A DNA stretch of 64,000 bases from Microbacterium sp. M28 (GTDB lineage Bacteria; Actinomycetota; Actinomycetes; Actinomycetales; Microbacteriaceae): NCBI RefSeq assembly GCF_025836995.1, contig NZ_CP107546.1, positions 2,046,001 to 2,110,000 of the forward strand, read 5' to 3'. Position numbers and translations under genes: made by a program. Shown in pieces: positions 16,455-27,335 of the stretch (position 1 is its first letter; each line of letters starts with the position of its first letter). Below the pieces are notes generated by a model. The model saw only the letters and a program-made list of their open reading frames with translations, ran no database searches and was not told the DNA's origin.

Positions 16455-17565
16455 TGGTCGTCCCTGCAATCCGCCACCCGCGCTCCTGCAGCCCGGCGAT
16501 CGCGCCGCGCAGCGCCGCGGGCGCCACGCTGATCTCGGCCAGTCCGAACTGTGCGCCCGGCGAGTGCTCCAGGCGCAGGTCTTCGACGTTCACGCCCAGC
16601 TCGCCGAGCTCTCCGAAGAGTCGCCCGAGCTGACCGGCCGTGTCGTCCACCATGACGACCAGCTGCTCGTAACGCCGGTTCTGTCCGTGCTTGCCCGGCA
16701 GACGCTCGACGCCCTCGTTGCCCTGACGGATCGCATCCGCGACGGCGCGACGGGCCCCGGGGGCCGCGGGGTCCCGCAGCGCGTCGGACACCTTGCGGAG
16801 ATCGTCCGCCAGCGCGTCGAGCACCTCGACCACCGGCTGCGCGTTGGCACCGAGGATCTGGACCCAGAGCTCCGGCGCGGATGCCGCGATGCGCGTGGTG
16901 TCGCGCACGCCCTGTCCTGCCAGGCGGAGCGCTCCCTCGTCAGCCGAGGCGAATCGTCCGGCGAGCACGCTCGCCACGACCTGCGGGACGTGCGAGGTCA
17001 GCGCGACCGAGCGGTCGTGCTCCTCGGGGGTCATCTCCAACGGCATGGCTCCGACGTCGAGCGCCAGCGCCTCGACGAGAGCGAGGTCGGCCGGGCGGGT
17101 CTGATCGTCGCGGCACACCACCCACGGACGGCCGACGAACAGGTCGGCCCTGGCCGAGATCGCGCCGCCGCGCTCGCGACCGGCGAGCGGGTGGGAGCCG
17201 ATGTAACGCGTCAGGTCGACGCCGCGTTCCTGCAGCGCGCGGAACGGCTCGAGCTTCACGCTCGCGACGTCGGTGACGACGGCATCCGGGTATCGGTCGA
17301 GCTCGGACTGGATGACGTCGGCCGTGACATCCGGCGGGACGGCCACGACCGTCAGCACGGGTCGGTCGTCCTCCCGGGCCGGGCGACCGGCACCGTAATC
17401 GATGGCGAGCCGCAGCTGCGCCGGCGACGCATCCGTCAGCACGACATCGACGCCCTTCGCGCGCAGCGCATGGCCGATGCTGGCGCCGAGCAGGCCGGAG
17501 CCGACGACGCGCACGGTCCCCGACAGCCGTGGGGGCACCACGGCACCACGGACCTGTTCGCTCAC
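16447..17565 (-). CDS. tyrA: Prephenate dehydrogenase
   Basis: A 372-residue enzyme that oxidatively decarboxylates prephenate to 4-hydroxyphenylpyruvate for tyrosine synthesis. It shows a Rossmann [21 protein letters not shown] start, the catalytic His region [14 protein letters not shown], and a C-terminal ACT-like domain ([19 protein letters not shown]), suggesting feedback control by an amino acid. The genes around it serve RNA modification and nucleotide metabolism, the common tyrA-cmk-der order in actinobacteria. Confidence 0.93.
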   Translation of the reverse strand: MSEQVRGAVVPPRLSGTVRVVGSGLLGASIGHALRAKGVDVVLTDASPAQLRLAIDYGAGRPAREDDRPVLTVVAVPPDVTADVIQSELDRYPDAVVTDVASVKLEPFRALQERGVDLTRYIGSHPLAGRERGGAISARADLFVGRPWVVCRDDQTRPADLALVEALALDVGAMPLEMTPEEHDRSVALTSHVPQVVASVLAGRFASADEGALRLAGQGVRDTTRIAASAPELWVQILGANAQPVVEVLDALADDLRKVSDALRDPAAPGARRAVADAIRQGNEGVERLPGKHGQNRRYEQLVVMVDDTAGQLGRLFGELGELGVNVEDLRLEHSPGAQFGLAEISVAPAALRGAIAGLQERGWRIAGTTND

Positions 17566-18356
17566 TGCTTCTCCTGCACGTCTCCCGGCGTCGCATCCGC
17601 AGGGGCATCCTGGCGCGCGAGAGTCAACAACGCACCACGTTCGATTTTAGTCAGTTCCCGGGACTTCCCCGCCGGGAGTGTTCCCAGGTGCAGCGGACCG
17701 AACTGCCGACGGACGAGTTCGGTGACCGGATGGCCGACCGCCGCCATCATCCGACGCACGATCCGGTTGCGTCCGGAGTGCAGTGTGAGCTCGACCAGGC
17801 TCGATCCGCGCGAGGCATCCAGCAGTCTGGCCTTGTCGGCCGCGATCGGGCCGTCCTCGAGCTCGATGCCTTTCGTCAGGGCCGCGATGGTCTGCGCGGT
17901 GACGGTGCCTTCGACCTTGGCGATGTAGACCTTCGTGACGCCGAACGAGGGGTGCGCGAGGACGTGCGCCAGGTCGCCGTCGTTCGTGAGGATGAGCAGA
18001 CCGCTGGTCTCGGCATCCAGGCGTCCGACGTTGTACAGGCGCTCCTCGTAGTCCTTCGTGAAACGCCGCAGATCGGGGCGCCCGTTCTCGTCGCGCATCG
18101 TGCTCACGACACCGGTGGGCTTGTTGAGCATCACGTAGCGCTTGGAGACGTCCAGCTGCACCGCCGTGCCGTCGACGTCGACGAGATCGGTCTCGGGGTG
18201 GATCCGACGGCCCAGTTCGGTGACGACCTCGCCGTTCACGCGGATGCGTCCTTCGACGATGTACTCCTCGATCACGCGGCGCGAGGCGACGCCCGCGTTC
18301 GCGAGCACCTTCTGCAGTCGGATGCCGTCGGCGGCCGGGTCGGTGATGGGTGTCAT
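17562..18356 (-). CDS. 23S rRNA pseudouridine synthase, RluB/RsuA family
   Basis: A 264-residue protein with an N-terminal S4 domain (RLQKVLANAGVASRRVIEEYIVEGRIRVNG starts at about residue 13) and a RsuA-type catalytic domain with the active-site Asp in GRLDAETSGLLILTNDGDL. In this scpAB-linked position it is normally RluB, which modifies 23S rRNA helix 89, though RluB and RsuA specificities cannot be separated by eye. It overlaps tyrA and scpB by 4 bp each. Confidence 0.92.
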   Translation of the reverse strand: MTPITDPAADGIRLQKVLANAGVASRRVIEEYIVEGRIRVNGEVVTELGRRIHPETDLVDVDGTAVQLDVSKRYVMLNKPTGVVSTMRDENGRPDLRRFTKDYEERLYNVGRLDAETSGLLILTNDGDLAHVLAHPSFGVTKVYIAKVEGTVTAQTIAALTKGIELEDGPIAADKARLLDASRGSSLVELTLHSGRNRIVRRMMAAVGHPVTELVRRQFGPLHLGTLPAGKSRELTKIERGALLTLARQDAPADATPGDVQEKQ

Positions 18357-18949
18357 CGGATACTGCTTTCTTCGAAGCCGTTCGAACCGTCGTCGAGCAA
18401 CGGGGAGATCGGCGGGAGTTCGTCGAGGGAATTGATGCCGAGGTTCTGCAGCAGGGCATCGGTGGTGCCGTAGTTGATCGCGCCGGTCTCGGAATCGGCG
18501 AACAGCTCCGTGATCAGACCGCGCGCGAGGAGCGTGCGGACGACGGAATCGACGTTGACCGCACGGATCGACGCGACCTGGCCGCGTGTGACCGGCTGCT
18601 TGTACGCGATCACGGCGAGGGTCTCCAGCGCCGCCTGCGACAGTCGTGCGGGCGCCTGGCCTCCGACGAACTCGGCCACGAGCCCGTCGTGGTCCTCCCG
18701 CACGTAGAGCCGCCAGCCGCCGCCGACCTCGCGGAGCTCGAACCCGCGGCGCGGCCCGCTGCCTCGGCCGTCGTAGTCGTCGACGAGCGTCTCGAGCGCC
18801 TGTCGCACTGCCGGGACGGGAGCGCTGACCGCTGCAGCGAGGGCGACGAGCCCCAGCGGCTCCTCCAGCACCAGCAGGATCGCCTCGAGCTTCTCGGTCA
18901 GCGGCGCGTCCACCGCGTCCGCGCTCGCGTCGGTCACGTCATCGGTCAT
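18353..18949 (-). CDS. scpB: Segregation and condensation protein B
   Basis: A 198-residue ScpB: an N-terminal winged helix (LTEKLEAILLVLEEPLGLVALAAAV) and a second one (RLSQAALETLAVIAYKQPVTRGQVASIRAVNVDSVVRTLL, the most conserved family block). ScpB dimerises and joins ScpA and SMC in the condensin complex that organises the chromosome. I start at ATG 18949, which begins MTDDVTDASADAVD and overlaps scpA by 11 bp. Ten residues upstream in frame are not conserved. Confidence 0.95.
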   Translation of the reverse strand: MTDDVTDASADAVDAPLTEKLEAILLVLEEPLGLVALAAAVSAPVPAVRQALETLVDDYDGRGSGPRRGFELREVGGGWRLYVREDHDGLVAEFVGGQAPARLSQAALETLAVIAYKQPVTRGQVASIRAVNVDSVVRTLLARGLITELFADSETGAINYGTTDALLQNLGINSLDELPPISPLLDDGSNGFEESSIR

Positions 18950-19754
18950 AGTCGGCCCCCAGGGTCGCGAGCATCTCATCCGACCAGGTGTCGGCTGCCC
19001 AGCGCAGCGTGAGCTCGCCGAGCGGTTCCAGTTGTTCGAAGGACAGCGCCGCGTGCCGGTACAGCTCGAGCACCGAGATGAACCGCGCCACGACGATGCC
19101 TGGTTCGCTCACGCCCGAGACCAGCTCGCGGAACGTCAGCGATTCGGTGTTGCGCAGCAGCGTCACCACGATCGCCGCCTGCTCGCGGATGCTGACGAGC
19201 GGCGCGTGCAAGTGGTCGAGCCCGACGTGCGGGATCTCCTTCGGCGCGAACGCGAGCAGCGCGAGCGCCGCGAAGTCATCGACGTTGAGACTCCAGACCA
19301 GCTCCGGCGTCTGCCTGCGGTGCTTCTCGTCCAGTCGTACCGCGCGGACATGGCGACGGTCTTCGCGCTGGAGGCTGCGGGCGAACCACGCCGAGACCTC
19401 CTTGAACGCGCGGTACTGCAGCAGCCGGGCGAACAGCAGGTCACGTGCCTCGAGGAGCGCGACGGACTCCGCGTCGACGAGCTCGCCCTGCGGCAGGAGC
19501 CCCGCCACCTTCATGTCGAGGAGCGTGACGGCGACGACGAGGAACTCGGACGCCTGGTCCAGCTCCTCCTCGGGGCCGAGCTCCTTCAGATAGGCGATGA
19601 ACTCGTCGGTGACCTTGCTCAGCGACACCTCGGTGATGTCGAGCTCGTGCTTGGAGATGAGGTTCAGCAGCAGGTCGAACGGGCCGTCGAAGTTGCCCAG
19701 AGAGACCCGGAAGCCGGAGTCCTCGGTCGAATCGATCTCAGGCGACGGCGCCAC
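18939..19754 (-). CDS. scpA: Segregation and condensation protein A
   Basis: A 271-residue kleisin subunit of the SMC complex. The family core FRVSLGNFDGPFDLLLNLISKHELDI lies close to the N-terminus and the C-terminal winged helix includes VVARFISVLELYRHAALSFEQ. I selected the GTG at 19754, which gives a short natural N-terminus (VAPSPEIDSTEDSG) and a 17-bp overlap with parA. The open frame continues further upstream but would be antisense-like arginine/serine-rich sequence inside parA. Confidence 0.93.
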   Translation of the reverse strand: MAPSPEIDSTEDSGFRVSLGNFDGPFDLLLNLISKHELDITEVSLSKVTDEFIAYLKELGPEEELDQASEFLVVAVTLLDMKVAGLLPQGELVDAESVALLEARDLLFARLLQYRAFKEVSAWFARSLQREDRRHVRAVRLDEKHRRQTPELVWSLNVDDFAALALLAFAPKEIPHVGLDHLHAPLVSIREQAAIVVTLLRNTESLTFRELVSGVSEPGIVVARFISVLELYRHAALSFEQLEPLGELTLRWAADTWSDEMLATLGADYDR

Positions 19755-20628
19755 GGGCGACCAGCTCCCGCGCCAGCCGCAGATACGCCTGCGCGGCGGC
19801 GTGCTCCGGCGCGAACTCGGTGATGGGGACGCCGGAGACCGAGGCATCCGGGAACTTCACCGTACGACCGATCACCGTCTCGAGCACGTCGTCGCCGAAC
19901 GCCTCGACCACGCGCTCCAGCACCTCGCGGGAGTGCAGCGTCCTGGGGTCGTACATCGTGGCGAGCAGTCCGTCGAGCTCGATGGCGGGGTTGAGCCGGT
20001 CGCGCACCTTGTCGATCGTCTCGATGAGCAGGGCGACACCGCGGAGGGCGAAGAACTCGCACTCGAGCGGGATCAGGACGCCGTGGCTGGCGGTGAGCGC
20101 ATTGACGGTCAGCAGTCCGAGGGAGGGCTGGCAGTCGATCAGGATGACGTCGTACTCGTCGGTGACCTGCCGCAGCGCCCGCGACAGGATCGTCTCCCGG
20201 GCGACCTCGTTGACGAGGTGGACTTCGGCCGCGGACAGGTCGATGTTCGCCGGGATCACGTCGAGACCTTCGACCGACGAGGGGACGATCGCGTCGTGCA
20301 CGTCGCGCTTGGTGTCCAGCAGCAGGTCGTAGATCGTGAGCATGTCGTGCGTCTGGATGCCCAGACCGGCCGACAGCGCACCCTGCGGATCGAAGTCGAC
20401 GGCCAGAACCTTGCGGCCGTACTCGGCCAGGGCCGCGGCGAGGTTGATCGACGTGGTCGTCTTGCCGACGCCGCCCTTCTGGTTGCACAGCGCGATGATG
20501 CGCGCCGGACCGTGCGACTCGAGAGGAGCCGGCGTGTCGAAGCCGTGATAGGGGCGACCGGTGGGTCCCATCAGGGGCTCGTCCGCCTTCGACGTCTTTC
20601 CCTTGGACTTCGCCGCTTTATCAGCCAC
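19738..20628 (-). CDS. ParA/Soj family chromosome-partitioning ATPase
   Basis: A 296-residue Walker-type ATPase with the deviant Walker A CNQKGGVGKTTTSINLA, Walker A' VDFDPQG and Walker B VILIDCQPSLG. A Lys-rich 40-residue N-terminal tail (DKAAKSKGKTSKADE) precedes the domain. It is followed by scpA/scpB, the standard actinobacterial location of this second ParA-like protein. The main parAB near oriC is normally elsewhere, so a role alongside condensin is likely. The start is GTG at 20628 with AGGAG upstream. Confidence 0.92.
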   Translation of the reverse strand: MADKAAKSKGKTSKADEPLMGPTGRPYHGFDTPAPLESHGPARIIALCNQKGGVGKTTTSINLAAALAEYGRKVLAVDFDPQGALSAGLGIQTHDMLTIYDLLLDTKRDVHDAIVPSSVEGLDVIPANIDLSAAEVHLVNEVARETILSRALRQVTDEYDVILIDCQPSLGLLTVNALTASHGVLIPLECEFFALRGVALLIETIDKVRDRLNPAIELDGLLATMYDPRTLHSREVLERVVEAFGDDVLETVIGRTVKFPDASVSGVPITEFAPEHAAAQAYLRLARELVARGAVA

Positions 20629-20726
20629 CGGTTCTCCTGCTCCCTTGTGCTCGCTCGATTCTAGTCGCCACCTGCACGGACACGCCGTCCGCACCCGGCG
20701 ATCCCGCCGAATCGCACGCGCGCAGG

Positions 20727-21629
20727 TCAGCGGGCTCTGGGGTGGGACGTGGCGTAGATGTCCCGCAGCGCGTCGACGGACACATGCGTGTAGATCTGCG
20801 TGGTCGCCACGGACGCGTGCCCCAGCAGCTCCTGCACGACGCGGACGTCCGCGCCGCCCTGCAGCAGGTGGGTCGCGAACGAATGGCGCAGCGTGTGCGG
20901 CGACACCTCGGCCGTGATGTCGGCGGCATCCGCTGCCGCGCGGATCACGAGCCAGGCGCTCTGCCGCGACAGCGGCGCGCCGCGCGCTCCGAGGAACAGC
21001 TTCGCCGTCGCTCGACCCTTCGCCGCGAGACCAGGGCGCACCCGTGTCAGATACGCGTCGACCGCGTCCCGCGCGTATGAGCCGACCGGGACGATGCGCT
21101 CCTTGGACCCCTTGCCGCGGAGCCGGAGGACCTCGCCGTGCGAGAGGTCGTCGACGTCGAGACCGACCGCCTCGGATACGCGCGCGCCCGTCGCGTACAG
21201 CAGCTCCAGCAGCGCGCGATCCCTGATGCCCATCGGCTCCTCGGGCGACGGGGCGGAGAGCAGCCGTTCGACCTGGTCGATGGTCAGCGCCTTCGGAAGC
21301 CGCTGCGGCGTCTTGGGCGGACGCAGACGCCCTGTCGGGTCCTCCGGCTCGATCCCTTCGCGCACCAGGTAGCGGTGCAGCCCCCTGACCGAGGACTGCA
21401 GTCGCGCGAGACTCGTCGCGGCCGGGGCGGGGACGATCGCCGAACGGTCGGCGATGAACCGGCTCACGATCGATCCGCTGATCGCCGCGGTGTCGTCGAT
21501 TCCGGCATCCGTGAGCCACTGCGCATAGCCCTCGAGGTCGCGCCGGTAGGCCGCGACGGTGTGCGCCGACAGGCCGCGCTCGATCGTGACGTGCCTGAGG
21601 TAGGCGTCGACCGCACGCGCCACGAGCAC
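20727..21629 (-). CDS. xerD: Tyrosine recombinase XerD
   Basis: A 300-residue site-specific recombinase, the usual XerD length. The N-terminal SAM-like domain starts [19 protein letters not shown]. The catalytic domain has the Arg in [14 protein letters not shown], the H-x-x-R in [17 protein letters not shown], the second His in [11 protein letters not shown] and the nucleophile Tyr in IYTHVS. It resolves chromosome dimers at dif with XerC. The GTG at 21629 begins the conserved N-terminus, and the upstream NUDIX gene ends three bases before it. Confidence 0.93.
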   Translation of the reverse strand: MLVARAVDAYLRHVTIERGLSAHTVAAYRRDLEGYAQWLTDAGIDDTAAISGSIVSRFIADRSAIVPAPAATSLARLQSSVRGLHRYLVREGIEPEDPTGRLRPPKTPQRLPKALTIDQVERLLSAPSPEEPMGIRDRALLELLYATGARVSEAVGLDVDDLSHGEVLRLRGKGSKERIVPVGSYARDAVDAYLTRVRPGLAAKGRATAKLFLGARGAPLSRQSAWLVIRAAADAADITAEVSPHTLRHSFATHLLQGGADVRVVQELLGHASVATTQIYTHVSVDALRDIYATSHPRAR

Positions 21630-21631
21630 GA

Positions 21632-22219
21632 CTACCGTCCCGTGCTCGCGCCCCGGAGCCGTCGCTCGGCCGCGAGCACGCCGACCGACAGGATGCCGTT
21701 GTGCATGCGTCCGGCCAGGACCGCGTCCACGGCGTCCGACAGCGGCACCCACTCGATCCGGATGTCGGCCTCCTCGTCCTCGCGCGCGTGCGCCTCGGCG
21801 GCGGAGGAGACGCCCGTCGCCAGGAAGACGTGGATCATCTCGTCGTTGCCACCGGGAGTCGTCCACACCGAGACCAGCGCTTCCCAGGTCTCGGCCACGA
21901 GGTCGGCCTCCTCGGCGAGCTCGCGCTGCGCGGCGAGGAGAGGCTCCTCCCCCACGACGTCCAGGAGCCCGGCCGGCAGTTCCCAGTCGCGATGCCGGAT
22001 CGGATGCCGGTACTGCTGGATCAGCAGCACGCGGCCGTCATCGTCGATCGCGACGACCGCCACCGCTCCGGTGTGTGCGACGTACTCACGGATGATCTCT
22101 CCGTCGCCGTACGCGACGCGATCGGAGCGGACATCCCACACCCACCCCTTGTAGACGAGGTCGCTCTGCAGGACCTCCGGCTCGAAGGCTTCGTCCTGCA
22201 GAGCGGACGCGTCGTGCAC
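21632..22219 (-). CDS. NUDIX hydrolase, ADP-ribose pyrophosphatase type
   Basis: A 195-residue protein with the Nudix box [24 protein letters not shown] and the preceding [18 protein letters not shown] segment typical of ADP-ribose pyrophosphatases. It likely hydrolyses ADP-ribose or other nucleoside diphosphate sugars to AMP and a sugar phosphate. It sits one base downstream of pyrG and just ahead of xerD in an operon. The start is GTG at 22219. Confidence 0.9.
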   Translation of the reverse strand: MHDASALQDEAFEPEVLQSDLVYKGWVWDVRSDRVAYGDGEIIREYVAHTGAVAVVAIDDDGRVLLIQQYRHPIRHRDWELPAGLLDVVGEEPLLAAQRELAEEADLVAETWEALVSVWTTPGGNDEMIHVFLATGVSSAAEAHAREDEEADIRIEWVPLSDAVDAVLAGRMHNGILSVGVLAAERRLRGASTGR

Positions 22220-22220
22220 G

Positions 22221-23915
22221 TCAGGCCCCGGCTTCGACGTCGAACAGCTCGCTCGCGCGGTGCCGCTCGATCGCGGCGCCGACGAGACCGCGGAACAGCG
22301 GGTGCGGGTCGGTCGGACGCGAGCGCAGTTCGGGGTGCGCCTGGGTGGCGATGTAGTACGGGTGCACGTCGCGGGGCAGCTCGACGAACTCGACCAGGTC
22401 CAGCTCGGGGTTCAGTCCCGAGAACACCATGCCCGCTTCAGCGATGCGGTCGCGGTAGGCGTTGTTGACCTCGTAGCGGTGACGGTGGCGCTCCTGCACC
22501 TCGGTCGATCCGTACACCTCGGCGGCGATGGACCCCTCGGCCAGACGGGCCGGGTACAGCCCGAGACGCATGGTGCCGCCCAGGTCGCCACGGTCGATGA
22601 TGTCGACCTGCTCGGCCATGGTCGCGATGACGGGTGCCACGGTCTCCGGATCGAACTCGCTCGAGGAGGCGCCGTCGATGCCCGCGACGTTGCGCGAGTA
22701 CTCGATGACCATGCACTGCAGGCCAAGGCACAGACCGAGCGTCGGGATGCCCTGCTCGCGGGCGAACTTCAGGGCGCCGAGCTTGCCCTCGATGCCGCGG
22801 ATGCCGAAGCCACCGGGCACGCAGATGCCGTCCAGCTCACCCAGCTGCTCCTTCGCACCCTCGGGCGTCTCGCAGAGGTCGGACGGGATCCAGCGGATGT
22901 TGACCTTGGTCTCCTGCGCGAATCCGCCGGCCTTGAGCGCCTCCGTCACCGACAGGTAGGCATCCGGCAGGTCGATGTACTTGCCGACCAGGCCGATCGT
23001 GACCTCGTGCTTGGGGTTGTGCACGGCGTGCAGGACCTTGCTCCAACGGGTCCAGTCGACCTCGTCCGCCTTCTGGTCCAGGCCGAGGCGACGCACGATG
23101 TAGGAGTCGAGCCCCTGCTCGTTGAGCGTCGACGGGATGTCGTAGATGCTCGGCAGATCGACGGTGTTGATCACGCCTTCCGCGTCGACGTCGCACATCA
23201 GCGCGATCTTGTTACGATTCGACTCGCTCACGGGGCGGTCGCTGCGCAGCACGAGTGCGTCCGGCTGGATGCCGACCTGCCGCAGGGCCGCGACCGAGTG
23301 CTGCGTGGGCTTGGTCTTCTGCTCGCCCGAAGCCCCCATGAAGGGCACCAGCGAGACGTGCACGAAGAACACGCTGTCGCGGCCGAGCTCGTGGCGCAGC
23401 TGACGCGCAGCCTCGAGGAACGGCTGCGACTCGATGTCGCCGACGGTGCCGCCGACCTCTGTGATGATCACGTCGGGCTTCGGCGACTCGTCTGCCTGCA
23501 GACGCATCCGGCGCTTGATCTCATCAGTGATGTGCGGGATGACCTGCACCGTGTCGCCGAGGTACTCGCCGCGGCGCTCGCGCGCGATCACCTGCGAGTA
23601 GATCTGGCCGGTGGTCACGTTGGCCGCCTCGGACAGACTGATGTCGAGGAAGCGCTCGTAGTGTCCGATGTCGAGGTCGGTCTCCGCGCCGTCGTCCGTG
23701 ACGAAGACCTCGCCGTGCTGGAACGGGTTCATCGTGCCGGGGTCGACGTTCAGATAGGGGTCGAGCTTCTGCATGACGACCCGCAGTCCGCGGGCGGTGA
23801 GAAGGTTGCCGAGGCTCGCGGCGGTGAGCCCCTTGCCCAAAGACGAAACGACACCGCCGGTCACGAAGATGTGCTTGGTGGTGTCGTTCTTGGGCCCCGC
23901 AGAAGAAGAGTTCAT
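22221..23915 (-). CDS. pyrG: CTP synthase
   Basis: A 564-residue enzyme that aminates UTP to CTP with glutamine. The N-terminal synthetase domain has [17 protein letters not shown] and [19 protein letters not shown]. The C-terminal class I glutamine amidotransferase has GGFGIRG and the catalytic Cys in LGLCLGLQ, with His/Glu in [11 protein letters not shown]. The ATG at 23915 gives [11 protein letters not shown] before the conserved core. An alternative Met four codons upstream lies almost against recN. Confidence 0.97.
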   Translation of the reverse strand: MNSSSAGPKNDTTKHIFVTGGVVSSLGKGLTAASLGNLLTARGLRVVMQKLDPYLNVDPGTMNPFQHGEVFVTDDGAETDLDIGHYERFLDISLSEAANVTTGQIYSQVIARERRGEYLGDTVQVIPHITDEIKRRMRLQADESPKPDVIITEVGGTVGDIESQPFLEAARQLRHELGRDSVFFVHVSLVPFMGASGEQKTKPTQHSVAALRQVGIQPDALVLRSDRPVSESNRNKIALMCDVDAEGVINTVDLPSIYDIPSTLNEQGLDSYIVRRLGLDQKADEVDWTRWSKVLHAVHNPKHEVTIGLVGKYIDLPDAYLSVTEALKAGGFAQETKVNIRWIPSDLCETPEGAKEQLGELDGICVPGGFGIRGIEGKLGALKFAREQGIPTLGLCLGLQCMVIEYSRNVAGIDGASSSEFDPETVAPVIATMAEQVDIIDRGDLGGTMRLGLYPARLAEGSIAAEVYGSTEVQERHRHRYEVNNAYRDRIAEAGMVFSGLNPELDLVEFVELPRDVHPYYIATQAHPELRSRPTDPHPLFRGLVGAAIERHRASELFDVEAGA

Positions 23916-23932
23916 CACGGGCTTCAATCCTA

Positions 23933-25624
23933 TCAGGCGGCGGCGGTGCCGAGACTGAGAAGTTCTCGGGCGTGGGTGATTGCGGCATCCGAATCGGTGA
24001 GTCCCGACAGGAGCCTGGCCATCTCGGCCTCACGATCGGGGCCGTCCAGACGGCGCACACTCGAGGCGGTGACGGCGCCGTCGTGGGATTTGACGACGGA
24101 AAGATGGTTGCCGGCGAAGGCCGCGACCTGGGCGAGATGAGTGACCGCGATCACCTGGGATCGCTCAGCGAGCCGGGCGAGTCGCCGCCCGACCTCGATG
24201 GCCGCCGCTCCGCCGATGCCGGCATCCACCTCGTCGAAGACGAAGGTCGGGACGGGGTCCGTGCCGGCGATCACGACCTCGATCGCGAGCATCACGCGCG
24301 ACAGCTCGCCGCCGGAGGCTCCACGGCCGACGGGGCGCGGCTCGGCGCCGGGATGCGGGGCGAGCAGGATGGCGACGTCGTCGCGTCCATGCGCGCTCTC
24401 CGAGCCCGAGGTCACGGCGACCTCCAGACGTGCGTCGGGCATCGCCAGGGCGTGGAGCTCTTCGGACACGGCAGCGCCCAGACGCGTGGCCGCCTCCGTC
24501 CGTACTGCGGTCAACGCGTCGGCTGCCGCGTCGAGTTCCGCCCTGGCCGCGGAACGCTCGGCATCGAGCCGCTCGACGCGGTCGTTGTCGTCGTCGAGTT
24601 CGGCCAGACGCGCGGAGCCGGTCTCCCAGAGCGCCAGTGCCTCGTCGAGCGAGCCATGCGCGCGCACCAGGGTGTTGAGCGCGGCACGGCGCTCCTCAAC
24701 GGCGGCGAGTTCGTGCGGCCCTGCCTCGTCCAGATCGGCGAGGTAGCCGGCCAGCTGACCGGCGAGATCCGCCAGGCGATAGCCGACGTCGGCCAGCGAC
24801 TCGGCGATACCGGCGAGAGCCGGATCGGACACGCGCTCCAAGAGGCGGCGTGCGTCGGCGACGAACGAAGAGGCATCGGGCTCGCCGTCTTCGTTGGACA
24901 GGGCAGTGTGCGCGAGCGCGGCGGCCTGCCGCAGCTCCTCGGCGTTCGCGAGACGCTCGGCCCGCTCGGACAGGACCTCGTCCTCCCCCGCCTCGGGCGC
25001 GGTCGCCTCGATCAGGGCGAGCGCCTCGCGCAGACGAGCGGCCTCCTCGGCACGGCGATCGCGGTTGTCCGTGAGCTCGTGCAGTTCGGTATCGAATGCG
25101 CGCCATTGCTCCCAGGCGCCGCGGTAGGTGCGCAGCGCCGTGGACACCGGCTCACCTCCGAAGCGGTCGAGGGCGTCGCGCTGAGCCGCCGCGGACTTCA
25201 GGCGCAACTGTTCGGACTGGCCGTGCACGACGACCAGCTGCTCCGCGAGCGCGGAGAGGACGCCGGCCGGCGCGGCGCGTCCGCCGACACTCGCGCGGCT
25301 GCGCCCTTCGGCGCTGAGCGTACGGGAGACGTAGAGCTCGGATCGGCCGTCTCCGGCCGGCTCGAGTTCGCCACCGGCATCCGTCACGATGTCGGCGACA
25401 GCACCCTGCTCCGGAACGACCCAGACCCCGGCGACCGACGCCTGCGCGGCTCCCGCGCGCACCGCACCGGAATCGGCGCGCTGACCGAGCAGAAGACCGA
25501 GACCGGTGACGACCATCGTCTTGCCGGCACCGGTCTCGCCCGTGATGGCGGTGAAGCCCTTGCCGAGCGGGAGCACGGCGTCGGCGATCACGCCGAGGTG
25601 CTGCATCCGGATCTCCTCGATCAT
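23933..25624 (-). CDS. recN: DNA repair protein RecN
   Basis: A 563-residue SMC-like ATPase. Walker [21 protein letters not shown] lies near the N-terminus, a long alanine/glutamate/arginine-rich coiled-coil region occupies the middle (about residues 150-370), and the C-terminal lobe has the signature [17 protein letters not shown] and Walker [14 protein letters not shown]. RecN acts early in double-strand break repair. The ATG at 25624 begins [11 protein letters not shown], the conserved start, overlapping nadK by 4 bp. Confidence 0.96.
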   Translation of the reverse strand: MIEEIRMQHLGVIADAVLPLGKGFTAITGETGAGKTMVVTGLGLLLGQRADSGAVRAGAAQASVAGVWVVPEQGAVADIVTDAGGELEPAGDGRSELYVSRTLSAEGRSRASVGGRAAPAGVLSALAEQLVVVHGQSEQLRLKSAAAQRDALDRFGGEPVSTALRTYRGAWEQWRAFDTELHELTDNRDRRAEEAARLREALALIEATAPEAGEDEVLSERAERLANAEELRQAAALAHTALSNEDGEPDASSFVADARRLLERVSDPALAGIAESLADVGYRLADLAGQLAGYLADLDEAGPHELAAVEERRAALNTLVRAHGSLDEALALWETGSARLAELDDDNDRVERLDAERSAARAELDAAADALTAVRTEAATRLGAAVSEELHALAMPDARLEVAVTSGSESAHGRDDVAILLAPHPGAEPRPVGRGASGGELSRVMLAIEVVIAGTDPVPTFVFDEVDAGIGGAAAIEVGRRLARLAERSQVIAVTHLAQVAAFAGNHLSVVKSHDGAVTASSVRRLDGPDREAEMARLLSGLTDSDAAITHARELLSLGTAAA

Positions 25625-26541
25625 GCCGAGGCCTCCGTCCCGTTGCCGCGCCAGCCGGCCACAGGCAGGCGGAACTTGCGGACGAGTCGATCGGTGAACG
25701 GTGCGGGGTGCAGCCGGGCCAGGCGCACCGGGCGGGAGGACCGGCGGACCACGACGCGCGCGCCGGGCGGCAGGTCGTGCGAGCGCCGTCCGTCGCACCA
25801 CAGGATGCCGGTGCCGCTGGTGCTCTCGAGCATCTCGATCGCGACCGAAGCGTGCGGACTCACCACGAGCGGCTTGGCGAACAGGGCGTGCGCGGACAGC
25901 GGCACGACCGCGATCGCCTCGACGCCGGGCCAGATGACCGGCCCGCCGGCGGAGAAGTTGTAGGCGGTCGAGCCGGTGGGCGTCGACACGACCATGCCGT
26001 CGCAGCCGTAGCTCGTCAGCGGTCGGCCGTCGATCTCGACGACGACTTCGATCATCCGCTCGCGGCTGGCCTTCTCGACGGTCGCCTCGTTCAGCGCCCA
26101 GGTCTCGTACACGACCTCGCCGGCGGCGTCCTTGACCCGGACGGACAGCGCGAGGCGTTCTTCGACCTCGTAGTCCCGCTCGATCACGCGCCGGACTGCT
26201 GCATCCATGTCGTCTCGCTCGATCTCGGCGAGGAAGCCGACATGGCCCATGTTGATCCCGAGCACTGGCGCACCGCTGTCTCGCACGAGTTCGGCGGCGC
26301 GCAGGATCGTGCCGTCGCCGCCGAGGACGATCGCGAGTTCGAGGTCTCCGACCTGGATGCCGTCGCCGAGGGCGTCGACCGCGGCGAACGCGCCGTCGAC
26401 CGCCGCGAGTTCAGCGCGGTCCTCCGGCGCGAGGACCGGGCGTGCACCTGCACTGCGAAGGGAGTCGACGACGCGGTGAGCTGCTGCGACGGTGTCGGCC
26501 CGGCCTGCGTGGGCGACGACCAGGATGTAGCGCTCGTTCAT
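25621..26541 (-). CDS. nadK: NAD kinase
   Basis: A 306-residue ATP/polyphosphate-NAD kinase. It has the GGDGT motif (AIVLGGDGTILRAAEL), the N-x-G-x-x-G-F-L element (INMGHVGFLAEIE) and the glycine-rich NAD site SYGCDGMVVSTPTGSTAY. It phosphorylates NAD to NADP. The ATG at 26541 starts MNERYILVVAHAGR and overlaps tlyA by 4 bp. Gene order tlyA-nadK-recN is conserved in actinobacteria. Confidence 0.96.
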   Translation of the reverse strand: MNERYILVVAHAGRADTVAAAHRVVDSLRSAGARPVLAPEDRAELAAVDGAFAAVDALGDGIQVGDLELAIVLGGDGTILRAAELVRDSGAPVLGINMGHVGFLAEIERDDMDAAVRRVIERDYEVEERLALSVRVKDAAGEVVYETWALNEATVEKASRERMIEVVVEIDGRPLTSYGCDGMVVSTPTGSTAYNFSAGGPVIWPGVEAIAVVPLSAHALFAKPLVVSPHASVAIEMLESTSGTGILWCDGRRSHDLPPGARVVVRRSSRPVRLARLHPAPFTDRLVRKFRLPVAGWRGNGTEASA

Positions 26542-27335
26542 CGTCCTCCTGCCAGTTCGTCGATCCGCTTCGTCCATTCTGCCGGAGACGTCCCCCGGCC
26601 GGGCGACATGTGGACAAGGTACTCGGCGTTGCCGTGCGTTCCGAGGAGCGGTGACGGGAGGATGCCGAGCATCCCGAAGCCGGCATCCCATGCGCTCCAG
26701 AGCGTGCGCGCCACGGCATCCGCGCGGATGACCGGATTCGTGACGAGGCCGCCGCGGACGGCGGTGCGGCCGACCTCGAACTGCGGCTTGACGAGGAGCA
26801 CGACGTCGGCACCGGATGCCGCGACCTGTGCGACCGCACCGAACACGAGCTCGAGGGAGATGAACGACAGATCGCCGACGACCAGCTCAGGGGCACGGGA
26901 TTCTCCGGTCGCCTGTGCGAGGTTCTCGGGCGTCATGTGGCGGACGTTGTAGCCCTCCACGACGATGACGCCGGGATCCGCCGCGATCGAGGGCGCGAGT
27001 TGATCGTGCCCGACGTCGACCGCGAGCACCCGTTCGGCGCCGCGTTCGCGCAGTACCTGAGTGAATCCGCCGGTCGAGGCGCCCATGTCCAGTGCCAGCC
27101 GCCCGGCGACGGGCACATCGAACCCGTCCAGCGCCGCGATCAGCTTGTGCGCCGCGCGGCTGACGTAGTGGTCCGCACCCGCGACGGTGATCTCGGTGTC
27201 GTCGCCGACCGGTGCGGATGCCTTGATCACGGTGCGTCCGGCGACCTGGACGAGTCCGTCGGCGATCATCGTCGCCGCATGCGTGCGCGAGCGTGCGAGT
27301 CCACGGGCCGCGAGGGCTGCGTCGAGGCGGGTCAC
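26538..27335 (-). CDS. tlyA: TlyA family rRNA 2'-O-methyltransferase
   Basis: A 265-residue protein: an S4 domain at residues 1-60 (RLDAALAARGLARSRTHAATMI) and a FtsJ-type methyltransferase with the SAM loop ALDMGASTGGFTQVL and the catalytic K-D-K-E set (DVG, GDLSFISL, LLVKPQFE). TlyA methylates C1409 of 16S and C1920 of 23S rRNA in mycobacteria, conferring capreomycin sensitivity. The GTG at 27335 overlaps the small upstream gene by 4 bp. Confidence 0.94.
   Translation of the reverse strand: MTRLDAALAARGLARSRTHAATMIADGLVQVAGRTVIKASAPVGDDTEITVAGADHYVSRAAHKLIAALDGFDVPVAGRLALDMGASTGGFTQVLRERGAERVLAVDVGHDQLAPSIAADPGVIVVEGYNVRHMTPENLAQATGESRAPELVVGDLSFISLELVFGAVAQVAASGADVVLLVKPQFEVGRTAVRGGLVTNPVIRADAVARTLWSAWDAGFGMLGILPSPLLGTHGNAEYLVHMSPGRGTSPAEWTKRIDELAGGR

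Noticed and set aside
18950..18979. Longer ScpB start at 18979
   Set aside because: The extra ten residues (MRCSRPWGPT) fall inside scpA and are unlike the family N-terminus; the ATG at 18949 fits better.
19738..21519. 593-codon frame that could suggest a large fused ParA
   Set aside because: The part upstream of 20628 overlaps xerD in another frame and lacks any domain. The GTG at 20628 has a good SD and gives a normal 296-residue ParA.
22260..24140. 626-codon plus-strand ORF opposite pyrG and recN
   Set aside because: Antisense open frame produced by GC-rich codon bias. The minus strand encodes complete, motif-bearing pyrG and recN.
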